A DNA stretch of 18,626 nucleotides from assembly GCA_910587775.1 (NCBI GenBank), contig CAJUNF010000027.1, positions 1 through 18,626 on the forward strand, read 5' to 3'. Origin of the DNA: an uncultured Bacilli bacterium. GTDB lineage: Bacteria > Bacillota_I > Bacilli_A > RF39 > UBA660. The number at the start of each line of letters is the position of its first letter. The stretch's first letter is position 1. Positions 7,512 to 15,333 of this stretch are shown here, one piece after another. Below the pieces are notes generated by a model. The model did no database searches. It saw only the letters and a list, made by a program, of their open reading frames with translations, and was not told the origin of the DNA. Position numbers and translations under genes: made by a program.

Positions 7512-7850
7512 ATGAGAAAAGACCGAAATACATTTTTTGAAGGATCTAATATGAATATGGCATCATATAATTCCAATACACCTATGATGCCACCAATGAA
7601 CGCAAGTGCATCTGCTTCACAAAGCTTTTATGCAAATATGCCTATGCCTTTTAATCCAATGATGACACCAATGATGACTCCCACAAACATGAATGATTCA
7701 AACATAAACGAATTAGAAAGCAGAATAGCTAAACTAGAACGAAATATGAATCGACTAGAAAACCGTGTAAGTAAACTAGAAGGAAATACTTATTATACAA
7801 CTTCTGATACTTACGAATCTTCCAGCTCCAGTGGAATGTATATGGTTTAG
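7512..7850 (+). CDS. Met/Ser-rich protein with short coiled coil, unknown function
   Basis: I do not recognise this 112-residue protein. AAGGAGGG at 7498-7505 gives a strong ribosome site for the ATG. Residues 1-60 are low complexity, rich in Met, Pro, Asn and Ala (PMMPPMN, NPMMTPMMTP). Residues 66-91 form about three to four heptads (ELESRIAKLERNMNRLENRVSKLE) typical of a short coiled coil, likely driving oligomerisation. The tail is Ser/Tyr-rich and ends GMYMV. There is no signal peptide or membrane segment. The composition resembles small spore-coat or surface-layer-type proteins, but no family assignment is possible. A TATAAT at 7486-7491 may be its -10 box, though it lies very close to the ribosome site. 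It is divergent from trmB and convergent with the flippase gene. Confidence 0.75.
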   Translation: MRKDRNTFFEGSNMNMASYNSNTPMMPPMNASASASQSFYANMPMPFNPMMTPMMTPTNMNDSNINELESRIAKLERNMNRLENRVSKLEGNTYYTTSDTYESSSSSGMYMV

Positions 7851-9490
7851 GAAAGACTTATCTTACCAAAGGTAAGTTTTTTTATAATTTTATTCAAATA
7901 GGATTTTCCAAAAACACTTTCCAAGATTCCCATTTTATAAGAGGTAAATAAATAAACAAATGCTCCAACTAAAGAAATAATACCAACGTATAAAATACAA
8001 GAAATTCTAGAAGTATAATGAATTGGAATGATTACTTTTAAAATACACACCACAACAATCATCAAAGTTAATGGAATTAAAATTTTAAATAATAACTCAA
8101 ACACACTACGATAAGATAACTTATGATCTTTACGAAGTAAAACCAAAGCTAAAATAATACTAGAAGTATATCCAATAATCGTTGCTACACACGCTCCAAT
8201 AAAAGCATCTAATCCTAAATGATGAAATAAGATCATTAATGGAATATCTAATAAAGCATTTAAAAAGAATCCTAATATAGATGTAAAATAAACAGCTTTA
8301 AACTTATTTAAACTATGTAGTGTTGAGCTAGTAATTGTATATAAATTAAAGAAAATAGAGACAAAAATATAAATAGAAAAAATGTAAGATCCAAACTCAT
8401 TATATCCATAAAAAATACTCCAAACGGGCTTTGATAACAAACATAAACCCAATACCATTGGCAAACACACGAACAATATAATTTGCAGCGCTTTATTTAA
8501 TTTATGATTTACAATATTCCACTTCTTTAATGTATAAGCTTCAACAATATTTGGAATTAAACTAACGCTCATTCCCATTGCTACTGAACTAACAATCATC
8601 ATAATCTTACCACCCCATGTAGTTATAGAAGTAGTAATATATTCTGCTGTTAAGGCATCAAACCCCAAATAATCAAGTGTTCTTAAGATAAATACCATAT
8701 CTATAAAATTATAAATCGATACAGCAACATCAATAATAATAAATGGAACTGCATATATCACAATTTTTTTTAAAATAGCTTTATTTGAAATATCATCTTT
8801 TGGTAAATCAGAAACCAAATGAAGCTGTTTTTTATTTTTTCGAATTTTAGCTACAATATAAAAAGTTGCTGCAAGACCTCCTGCACAAGCTCCAAAAACA
8901 GCAATACCAATAGCTGTAGTTAAAGATAAATGAAAAATATTTAATGCAAGATAACTTCCACCTAAAATAAAAATAATTCGTACTACTTGCTCTATTACCT
9001 GACTAATGCTAGATACATTAATAATATTATGACCCTGTAAATATCCTTTTGAAACACTTAAATATGGAATTACTAATAAAGCAAAAGAAACACAACGAAT
9101 TACAAAACTAACTTGTTCAATTGTACTTCCACCAGTTAAATCTCCTAATATTATTTTCGAAACACTTGGTGCAAATAAAAATAATAAACAAAATACAACT
9201 ACTGAAATAAAACTAATAAGCTGTTTACCTAAACGATAAGCTCTTACTTTTGCATCCAATTTACCAAGAGTATTAAACTCATTGATTACTTTACTAATTG
9301 CAATTGGAAGACCAGCGGATGAAATATCTAAAAAAATAATATAAATATTGTATGCATATGCATATAATGCTGCACCTTCTACTCCAATCGTAGCATAAAA
9401 AGGAATAACATATAGCATCCCAAGTATCTTAACAAAAACAATAGCTAAAGTTGCAATTAAGGTTCCCTCAATAAAAGAACTTTTCTTCAT
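7847..9490 (-). CDS. MATE/MOP-superfamily lipid flippase (MurJ/SpoVB/YtgP type)
   Basis: This is a 547-residue polytopic membrane protein of the polysaccharide-transport/MVIN-like group, which moves lipid-linked cell-wall or polysaccharide precursors across the membrane. Its length and roughly 14 hydrophobic segments are normal for MurJ, SpoVB and YtgP homologues. The N-terminus (GTLIATLAIVFVKILGMLYVIPFYATIG) and the segment PIAISKVINEF are characteristic. ATG 9490 was chosen (GAGTGG upstream, 10 nt after the cse60 stop); an in-frame GTG at 9514 inside cse60 would add eight residues. The sequence cannot tell me whether the substrate is lipid II or another lipid-linked sugar. Its 3' end overlaps the convergent gene by 3 nt and contains that gene's terminator. 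Confidence 0.9.
   Translation of the reverse strand: MKKSSFIEGTLIATLAIVFVKILGMLYVIPFYATIGVEGAALYAYAYNIYIIFLDISSAGLPIAISKVINEFNTLGKLDAKVRAYRLGKQLISFISVVVFCLLFLFAPSVSKIILGDLTGGSTIEQVSFVIRCVSFALLVIPYLSVSKGYLQGHNIINVSSISQVIEQVVRIIFILGGSYLALNIFHLSLTTAIGIAVFGACAGGLAATFYIVAKIRKNKKQLHLVSDLPKDDISNKAILKKIVIYAVPFIIIDVAVSIYNFIDMVFILRTLDYLGFDALTAEYITTSITTWGGKIMMIVSSVAMGMSVSLIPNIVEAYTLKKWNIVNHKLNKALQIILFVCLPMVLGLCLLSKPVWSIFYGYNEFGSYIFSIYIFVSIFFNLYTITSSTLHSLNKFKAVYFTSILGFFLNALLDIPLMILFHHLGLDAFIGACVATIIGYTSSIILALVLLRKDHKLSYRSVFELLFKILIPLTLMIVVVCILKVIIPIHYTSRISCILYVGIISLVGAFVYLFTSYKMGILESVFGKSYLNKIIKKLTFGKISLS
7862..7883 (+). terminator. Terminator of the Met-rich coiled-coil gene
   Basis: CTTACC at 7862-7867 and GGTAAG at 7871-7876 form a 6-bp stem with an AAA loop, followed by seven T on the plus strand. 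It lies inside the last codons of the convergent flippase gene, so it serves the plus-strand gene only. Confidence 0.8.
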
Positions 9491-9500
9491 TTTTAACCAC

Positions 9501-9680
9501 TCATTCTTTTTCACAGTAAATCACCATCGCAGAAAAACAATAAATTTGTTCTTCTCCAAAAACACTTGCACTTACTGCATATTTAATATCAATTATATCA
9601 GCATTCAAAACAGAAAGAAACCCGTTTATTTTTTCTTCTAAATCTTTTTCATGAGATTCATCAAAACACTTTACTTTCAT
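9501..9680 (-). CDS. Cse60-family small sporulation-type protein
   Basis: This short gene encodes 59 residues beginning MKVKCFDESHEKDLEEKING and ending AMVIYCEKE. The ATG has AGGTGG four bases upstream. The pattern of an N-terminal KVKxFDExHExDLExxIN helix, a central DIKY strand and IYCFSAMVIY at the end matches my recollection of the Cse60 family, named from a sporulation-expressed gene of Bacillus subtilis. Function is unknown. The gene ends 10 nt before the flippase ATG, so the two are probably co-transcribed. Its presence fits a sporulating lineage or descent from one, but the family could also have been retained for another role. A possible -10 box TATAGT lies at 9698-9703 on the minus strand. 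Confidence 0.72.
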   Translation of the reverse strand: MKVKCFDESHEKDLEEKINGFLSVLNADIIDIKYAVSASVFGEEQIYCFSAMVIYCEKE

Positions 9681-9713
9681 GATTCCACCTCAAAATAACT
9701 ATATCAAAGATCC

Positions 9714-9755
9714 TTGTCGAAAAAAGGACCTTCATGATATAATCTTCCATGAAGG
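9714..9755 (+). promoter_or_regulatory. Promoter with palindromic operator for the InlB-repeat gene
   Basis: On the plus strand, TTGTCG (9714-9719) and TATAAT (9738-9743) are 18 bp apart, with TGA just before the -10 box (extended -10). An inverted repeat, CCTTCATG (9729-9736) and CATGAAGG (9748-9755), brackets the -10 box with an 11-nt spacer. Its right half covers the expected start site and part of the ribosome binding site. A dimeric repressor bound here would block RNA polymerase. Confidence 0.6.
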
Positions 9756-9762
9756 TGAAAAA

Positions 9763-10071
9763 ATGAAACATTCTAAAATAATTTTAAGCACATTAATCAT
9801 ACTATTAATAATTATCAGTGTAGTAGTATACTTTAAAAACAATACCTATAAAATTAATTTCTATGTAGATAATAAACTTGTTGAAGAAAAAGAAATTAGA
9901 AAAAATAATTATCTAACAAGTCCAGAAAAACCAGAAAAAGAAGGCTTTGTTTTTATTGGATGGTATACAGATAATGGTGAAGTATTTGACTTTGAAAAAA
10001 CACAAATTAATAAAAACATAAACTTATATGCTAAATGGGCAACTATTGTAACAAACGAAAAGGATCAATAA
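9763..10071 (+). CDS. Small membrane-anchored InlB B-repeat protein
   Basis: This 102-residue protein starts at ATG 9763 (GAAGGTG upstream). Residues 5-24 are a strong hydrophobic segment with basic residues before it and no lipobox, so it acts as an uncleaved anchor or signal peptide with the rest outside the cell. Residues 30-92 form one complete InlB B-repeat (Listeria/Bacteroides repeat, Flg_new family). The diagnostic features are YKINFYVDN at the start, KEGFVFIGWYTD in the middle and NINLYAKW at the end. Such repeats normally occur in large adhesins; a protein with only one repeat is unusually small. It is divergent from cse60 and has its own promoter, palindrome and terminator. The binding partner is unknown. 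Confidence 0.85.
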   Translation: MKHSKIILSTLIILLIIISVVVYFKNNTYKINFYVDNKLVEEKEIRKNNYLTSPEKPEKEGFVFIGWYTDNGEVFDFEKTQINKNINLYAKWATIVTNEKDQ

Positions 10072-10083
10072 TAGATCCTTTTT
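10058..10083 (+). terminator. Terminator of the InlB-repeat gene
   Basis: AAAAGGATC (10058-10066) and GATCCTTTT (10074-10082) form a 9-bp stem with a 7-nt loop, ending in a T-run. The stem starts in the last codons and the loop contains the stop codon. Confidence 0.85.
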
Positions 10084-10154
10084 AATTTTATATACTAAGT
10101 ACTATCAATGATTCATAAATTCACTCCTTAGCTTTAATCATTTATAAATATAAA

Positions 10155-10187
10155 TTAAAAAAAACTTAAAAATTATATTCTTAAGTT
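10155..10187 (-). terminator. Terminator of the BspA-like gene
   Basis: On the minus strand AACTTAAGAA pairs with TTTTTAAGTT (10178-10187 with 10163-10172, one mismatch), followed by a U-run of about eight. The adjoining stretch 10084-10154 holds no gene that I can support. Confidence 0.8.
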
Positions 10188-10191
10188 CTCT

Positions 10192-12342
10192 TTAAAATAT
10201 GCCATTCCATGATTCATGAGTTGGTTTATTAGCAGGACATTGATCAAACATTACATCTAATCTAGCATCTTTTGTATATACAAAATTGCCTCCATACACA
10301 ATTGTTGCTAATTTAGAACTTCCATTAAACATTCCATAATAATCCACCACTTTATGGGTATCAAAATTACTGATATCCAAATATTCTAAATTCTTCATAC
10401 TAAAAAAAGCATTTACTAAATGTTCTACATTACCAGTATTAAAATGACTTAGATCTAATCTAGTTAAACTTCTACAATTTGCAAACATTTCCCACATAGT
10501 AGTTACCTTACTTGTATCAAAATTACTAATATCTAATTCTTCTAAATTTCCCATTCCAGAAAACATATTAGACATATATATGACATTACTAGTATTGAAA
10601 CTATTAAGATTTAATTTTCTAAGTTGATTTAAAGAGGAAAACATATTGCTCATATTAGTAACATTTGAAGTATCAAATTTACTTACATCTAAGCTTGTTA
10701 ATTGAATCATATTATTAAACATAGTATCCATAGTAGTTACCTTACTTGTATTAAAATTACTTACATCTAAAGTTGTTAAACTTACCATTCCATCAAACAT
10801 ATAAGCCATATTTGTTACATTAGATGTATGAAAATTACTTAAATCTAATTCTATTAAACTCTTACAATTTTGAAACATTCCACTCATACTAGTTACATTT
10901 GATGTATCAAATTTACTTACATCTAAGCTTGTTAATTGAATCATATTATTAAACATAGAATTCATATTAGTTACCTTACTTGTATTAAAATTACTTACAT
11001 CTAAATCTTTCATATTAAATAGTCCTTGAAACATTGCTCCCATATTTGTTACATTTGACGTATCAAAACTACTAAGATCCAATTCTATTAAACTACTCAT
11101 TCCATCAAACATATAAGACGTTCCTTTTACTTTACTAGTATTAAAACTACTTAAATCCAATTCTATTAAACTCTTACAATTTTGAAACATTGCTCCCATA
11201 TTCGTTGTACTTGATGTATCAAAATTACTTACATCTAAATGAGTTAAATTTATCATGTTAAAAAACATATAAGCCATTCCAACTACTTTACTACTATCAA
11301 AACTACTTAAATCTAAACGAGTTAAACTCTTACAATTTTGAAACATAAAAGTCATATCTGTTACCTTTGATGTATCAAAATTACTTACATCTAAACTGGA
11401 TAACTTCGCCATTCCAGAAAACATAGAATACATATTAGTAACATTACTTGTATCAAAATTCTCTATCCCTTGTATTTCAACTGCACTAATAAAATTTTTA
11501 AATAAATCTTTAGAATTTGGATTTGCTTTCACTCCTCCAATAGATTGAAGATATAGTGTATACTTCCCCTCATCTGTATCATCTAATACTAAATATGCCA
11601 TAACACTTTTATCTTGATTATGTGATACATCAAATATTAACTCTTCTCTCGTCTCATGAGGATTCATTACAGACTCAATAACTATTGTCTTAATATTCTC
11701 TCGATAATCCTTTTGCCAAAAAGCTTCATTTTCATTTTGGATCATTAAAGTTCCACTTTTAACAAATTGATCTGCTTTATAAGTGGTTATGATACTTATT
11801 TTTCCTTTATAACTTGCATTCATACTATCATCACTTGGAGGTGTATCATAATCCATCCATAATCTTAACTTAAATTCTTTTGTTTCATTCTTCCTTAAAG
11901 TCCCTGTAAGCAATTGATATGCTTTTGTTGCTCCTTCAATTGTTTTTTCAACCTCAATATCACTACTTAATTTATGATTTACTGAAACTTTATTATTTTC
12001 TTGTATTCCTGCTTTTACATACATATCTGGCAATATTTTAACTTCACTATTTTGCATCATCGTTTCTAAATTAATTTGATAACTTGCATAACTATCACAT
12101 ATATTTTTCAATTTAAAACTATATGCTGTATTCTTTAATCCTTCTTCATCACTTACTGGATACGCATTATTTAAAACAACGCTCTCTCCTTCTAAAAACT
12201 CTATTTGAAAACAATCCGTCGATACTATATTTTTATCTGTTTGTTCTTTTGAAATAAACCAAAATGCATAACTACTCCCAAGAAAAATTAATAATACACT
12301 AAAAGTTCCAACTATTCCATAAATCATTCTTTTCTTACTCAT
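10192..12342 (-). CDS. BspA-like surface protein with TasA/camelysin-like head and 15 repeats
   Basis: This 716-residue secreted protein starts at ATG 12342. MSKKRMIYGIVGTF... is a typical camelysin-type start; an ATG ten codons upstream has poor spacing to its AAGG. Residues 5-25 are a hydrophobic signal or anchor ending GSSYAFW. Residues 26-195 resemble the TasA/camelysin (M73) beta-sandwich: CFQIEFLEG, NTAYSFKLKNIC, LRLWMDYDTPPSDD. A linker spans about 200-295. Residues 296-685 are fifteen 26-residue repeats of the BspA/DUF285 type (FDTSNVTNMxxMFxxCxSLxxLDLSN), expected to form an elongated solenoid. A 31-residue tail follows. No LPXTG motif is visible, so attachment is probably by the N-terminal segment. 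Family members are surface adhesins or host-contact proteins; the ligand is unknown. It is transcribed alone, after the leuS terminator. Confidence 0.88.
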   Translation of the reverse strand: MSKKRMIYGIVGTFSVLLIFLGSSYAFWFISKEQTDKNIVSTDCFQIEFLEGESVVLNNAYPVSDEEGLKNTAYSFKLKNICDSYASYQINLETMMQNSEVKILPDMYVKAGIQENNKVSVNHKLSSDIEVEKTIEGATKAYQLLTGTLRKNETKEFKLRLWMDYDTPPSDDSMNASYKGKISIITTYKADQFVKSGTLMIQNENEAFWQKDYRENIKTIVIESVMNPHETREELIFDVSHNQDKSVMAYLVLDDTDEGKYTLYLQSIGGVKANPNSKDLFKNFISAVEIQGIENFDTSNVTNMYSMFSGMAKLSSLDVSNFDTSKVTDMTFMFQNCKSLTRLDLSSFDSSKVVGMAYMFFNMINLTHLDVSNFDTSSTTNMGAMFQNCKSLIELDLSSFNTSKVKGTSYMFDGMSSLIELDLSSFDTSNVTNMGAMFQGLFNMKDLDVSNFNTSKVTNMNSMFNNMIQLTSLDVSKFDTSNVTSMSGMFQNCKSLIELDLSNFHTSNVTNMAYMFDGMVSLTTLDVSNFNTSKVTTMDTMFNNMIQLTSLDVSKFDTSNVTNMSNMFSSLNQLRKLNLNSFNTSNVIYMSNMFSGMGNLEELDISNFDTSKVTTMWEMFANCRSLTRLDLSHFNTGNVEHLVNAFFSMKNLEYLDISNFDTHKVVDYYGMFNGSSKLATIVYGGNFVYTKDARLDVMFDQCPANKPTHESWNGIF
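10288..11457 (-). repeat. Fifteen in-frame 78-bp repeats encoding the BspA/DUF285 solenoid
   Basis: The period is exactly 78 bp (26 codons). Long near-identical stretches recur three units apart (the ATTGAATCAT segment at 10701 and again at 10935, 234 bp apart). Units 7-8 and 10-11 encode almost the same protein sequence, which suggests a recent three-unit duplication. Such repeats can gain or lose units in frame. Confidence 0.92.
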
Positions 12343-12439
12343 AAATACAACACCATATTTAAAGATGAACATCCTTAATAGATCATCTACCCTTTATTCT
12401 CATATTACATTGTTTATTTTAATTTGGAATGTTTATAAC

Positions 12440-12471
12440 ACAAAAAAGATATATTTTTTTCAATATATCTT
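12440..12471 (-). terminator. Terminator of the leuS operon
   Basis: A perfect 10-bp stem (12446-12455 with 12462-12471) is followed by a U-run on the minus strand, 22 nt after the leuS stop codon. The remaining gap to the BspA-like gene (12343-12439) must hold that gene's promoter; only weak boxes are visible there (TTCCAA and TAATAT). Confidence 0.8.
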
Positions 12472-12492
12472 CTTAAATAATTCAAAACTTTT

Positions 12493-15324
12493 CTATTTTA
12501 TAACCAAATTTACAATCTTATTTGGAACTACAATACTTTTAACAATTTCTTTATTTTCTAAATAAGTTTTAATTTTTTCATCTTTCATGGCTATTTCTAA
12601 TACACTTTCTTTTTCTAAATCCATCGGAATAGTAATTTCACTACGAAGTTTTCCATTTATTTGAACTCCAATAGTAATTTCACTTTCAATAGTCTTTTCT
12701 TCTTCATAAGTTGGCCATGGCTCATATGTAATTGTTTCAGTATGTCCTAGTAACTCCCAAATTTCCTCAGTTATAAAAGGAGCAATTGGATTTAACATTT
12801 TAATAAATCCTTCTGCATAAATTTTCGGAAATACACTTTCCTTATAAACAGCATTAATAAATATCATCATTTGACTAATCGCTGTATTAAAGTTTAATGA
12901 TTCTAAATCATTTGTAACCTTTTTCACAGTTTGATGATAAATTCTCTCTAGATTTTTGTTTTCTTTTGCTTGAACCATATCTGAATCAAATAAACGCCAT
13001 ACACGATCTAAAAACTTTTTAGCACCAATAACCCCTTCCATACTCCAAGGTTTATCTGCTTCAAGTGGTCCCATAAACATTTCATAAAATCTTAACGTAT
13101 CAGCTCCATAATCACGAATGATATCATTAGGATTTACAGAATACTTAGGAAATCTTTTTCCCATTTTAATTCCATTTGCTCCTAAAATCATACCTTGGTG
13201 AACTAATTTTTGAAATGGTTCTTCTGTTGGCGCAATTCCTTTATCATATAAATAGCGATTCCACATTCTTGAATATAGTAAATGTCCAACTGCATGCTCT
13301 GGTCCTCCAACATATAAATCTACAGGCATCCAGTGCTTCATAAGTTCTTTATTAGCAATTTCTTTATCATTATGTGGATCAATATAACGAAGGAAATACC
13401 AACTAGATCCTGCACTTCCTGGCATCGTGCTCGTTTCCATTTTTCCTTTTTTTCCGTCTATCTCTACATTAACCCAATCAGTAGCTTTATTAAGTGGACT
13501 AGCACCTGTTTTACTTGGAGAATAATCTTCAAGTTCAGGAAGAACTAAAGGTAACTTCGTATCATCTAAAGGAGACATTGTTCCATCTTCATAATGAACA
13601 ATTGGTATAGGCTCTCCCCAATATCTTTGACGAGCAAAGATCCAATCACGCAAACGATAATTAACCTTTTTTGATCCAATTTGATTTTCTTCTAGCCAAA
13701 GAATCATCTTATCAATAGCTTCTTCTTTATTTAATCCATCTAAAAATTCAGAATTAATATGGATTCCATCTTCTGTAAAAGCATGATCTCCACTACAGAT
13801 ATAATCCCAAACAATTTTATGAGAATCGACACTTAGCCAATTAGACAATTCACTTTCTTGAATCCAAAATGGCTCTTGAACTTCTTTTTCTGTTAAAGAT
13901 AGTTCTTCTTGAGCTTTAGAATTTAATACAATTTCTACAATTGTATTAGTAGTAAGACGATTAACTCCTTTATGAGCAGCATAAAAAGTATCTTGATAAA
14001 CAAATGGTACAATACGAATACTTTTAATATCTTTGCATCCTGTCTCTTCAAATAACTCACGCTTTGCAGCTTCAATTACATCTTCATCTTGTTCAATTCC
14101 ACCCATTGGGAATGTCTGCCAATTAAATTTTTGGTAACGTACTCCCAAATACTCATTTTCATAATGTGCAACCACAATTACTGTATTTCTTTCTGTATTT
14201 TCTTTTCCTTCTTGTGGAGGATTTTCCTGATCCAAATGCCTTGGAGCCAAAACAGAAACAATTGGAATATTAAATTTCTTAGCAAATTCAAAATCTCTAT
14301 CATCATGTGCAGGAACTGCCATAATAGCTCCAGTTCCATATGTCACAAGTACATAATCACTAATCCAAATTGGTATTTCTTTTTGGTTTACTGGATTAAT
14401 TGCATAAGCTCCAGTAAAAACACCAGTTTTTTCTTTATTAAGTTCAGTTCTTTCAAGTTCTGATTTATGAGCACATTCTTTTTTATAATCTAAAACCAAA
14501 GATTTTTGTTCCTCACTCATAATTTGCTCTACTAACTCATGTTCTGGAGCTAACACACAATAAGTAGCACCAAACAAAGTATCTGGTCTTGTTGTAAAAA
14601 CAGTAAACTTTACATCATGATCTTTAACTTGAAAGTCTACCAAAGCACCAGTAGATTTACCAATCCAATTACGTTGAATTTCTTTCGTTGATTCTGGCCA
14701 GTTTAAAGATTCTAACCCACTAAGTAATTTATCAGCATAACGTGGCATATCAATTACCCATTGTTTCATATTCTTTCTTACAACAGGATATCCTCCTCGC
14801 TCACTTTTTCCATCAATTACTTCATCATTTGCAAGTACAGTACCTAACTCTTCACACCAGTTTACTGGCATATCTTTTAAAGTAGCAAGACCATCTTTAT
14901 AAAGTTGCTTAAAAATCCATTGTGTCCAATGATAATATTCTTTATCACACGTAGAAATCTCTTTATCCCAATCATAAGAAAGTCCTACTAATCGAAGTTG
15001 ACTTTTAAATGTCTCAATATTAGATTTTGTAAATCCTTCTGGATGATTACCTGTTTTAATTGCATATTGCTCAGCTGGAAGACCAAAAGAATCAAATCCC
15101 ATTGGATGTAACACATTATATCCTTGCATTCTCTTCATTCTTGCCACAATATCCGTTGCTGTATAACCCTCTACATGCCCACAGTGAAGTGCTACTCCAG
15201 ATGGGTAAGGAAACATATCTAAAGCATAATATTTTGGTTTACTAAAATCCCATACATCTGTTTTAAATGTTTGATGATCTTCCCAATACTTTCTCCATTT
15301 TTCTTCTATTTTCTTAAAATCCAT
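12493..15324 (-). CDS. leuS: Leucyl-tRNA synthetase with inserted Nudix hydrolase domain
   Basis: This enzyme charges tRNA-Leu. ATG 15324 is preceded by AGGTG six bases upstream, giving 943 residues against roughly 800-880 usual for bacterial LeuRS. The HIGH motif is HCGH at 47-50. The CP1 editing domain shows TVFTTRPDTLFGATY (241-255) and GAIMAVPAHDDRDFEFA (332-348). About 150 extra residues (about 361-514) then interrupt CP1 before it resumes at AFTEDGIHINSEFLDGL. The insert carries a perfect Nudix box GX5EX7REUXEEXGU at 408-430 (G408, E414, R422, E423, E426, E427, G429). After the insert come NYRLRDWIFARQRYWGEPIP and the class I core. The KMSKS loop reads KMGKR (721-725), followed by an anticodon-binding domain. 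It is the second gene after a leucine T-box. The synthetase call is certain; the Nudix role is unknown. Confidence 0.96.
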   Translation of the reverse strand: MDFKKIEEKWRKYWEDHQTFKTDVWDFSKPKYYALDMFPYPSGVALHCGHVEGYTATDIVARMKRMQGYNVLHPMGFDSFGLPAEQYAIKTGNHPEGFTKSNIETFKSQLRLVGLSYDWDKEISTCDKEYYHWTQWIFKQLYKDGLATLKDMPVNWCEELGTVLANDEVIDGKSERGGYPVVRKNMKQWVIDMPRYADKLLSGLESLNWPESTKEIQRNWIGKSTGALVDFQVKDHDVKFTVFTTRPDTLFGATYCVLAPEHELVEQIMSEEQKSLVLDYKKECAHKSELERTELNKEKTGVFTGAYAINPVNQKEIPIWISDYVLVTYGTGAIMAVPAHDDRDFEFAKKFNIPIVSVLAPRHLDQENPPQEGKENTERNTVIVVAHYENEYLGVRYQKFNWQTFPMGGIEQDEDVIEAAKRELFEETGCKDIKSIRIVPFVYQDTFYAAHKGVNRLTTNTIVEIVLNSKAQEELSLTEKEVQEPFWIQESELSNWLSVDSHKIVWDYICSGDHAFTEDGIHINSEFLDGLNKEEAIDKMILWLEENQIGSKKVNYRLRDWIFARQRYWGEPIPIVHYEDGTMSPLDDTKLPLVLPELEDYSPSKTGASPLNKATDWVNVEIDGKKGKMETSTMPGSAGSSWYFLRYIDPHNDKEIANKELMKHWMPVDLYVGGPEHAVGHLLYSRMWNRYLYDKGIAPTEEPFQKLVHQGMILGANGIKMGKRFPKYSVNPNDIIRDYGADTLRFYEMFMGPLEADKPWSMEGVIGAKKFLDRVWRLFDSDMVQAKENKNLERIYHQTVKKVTNDLESLNFNTAISQMMIFINAVYKESVFPKIYAEGFIKMLNPIAPFITEEIWELLGHTETITYEPWPTYEEEKTIESEITIGVQINGKLRSEITIPMDLEKESVLEIAMKDEKIKTYLENKEIVKSIVVPNKIVNLVIK

Positions 15325-15333
15325 AACTCTCAC

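Noticed and set aside
10192..12342. BspA-like gene as a phage tail or toxin gene
   Set aside because: The repeats are clearly the DUF285 type with a secretion signal, and no phage or toxin-antitoxin genes are nearby.
14089..14463. Plus-strand open frame of 124 codons inside leuS
   Set aside because: It lies antisense to the Nudix-containing part of leuS, has no ribosome site, and its Cys/Trp/Ser-rich composition is typical of a shadow frame. The same applies to frames at 2842-3132, 3762-4046, 12365-12565, 13333-13548, 15060-15245 and 16223-16405.
12493..15324. The Nudix domain as a separate gene or a sequencing fusion
   Set aside because: The reading frame is continuous and CP1 sequence resumes correctly after the insert (GIHINSEFLDGL, then NYRLRDW), so this is a true internal insertion.
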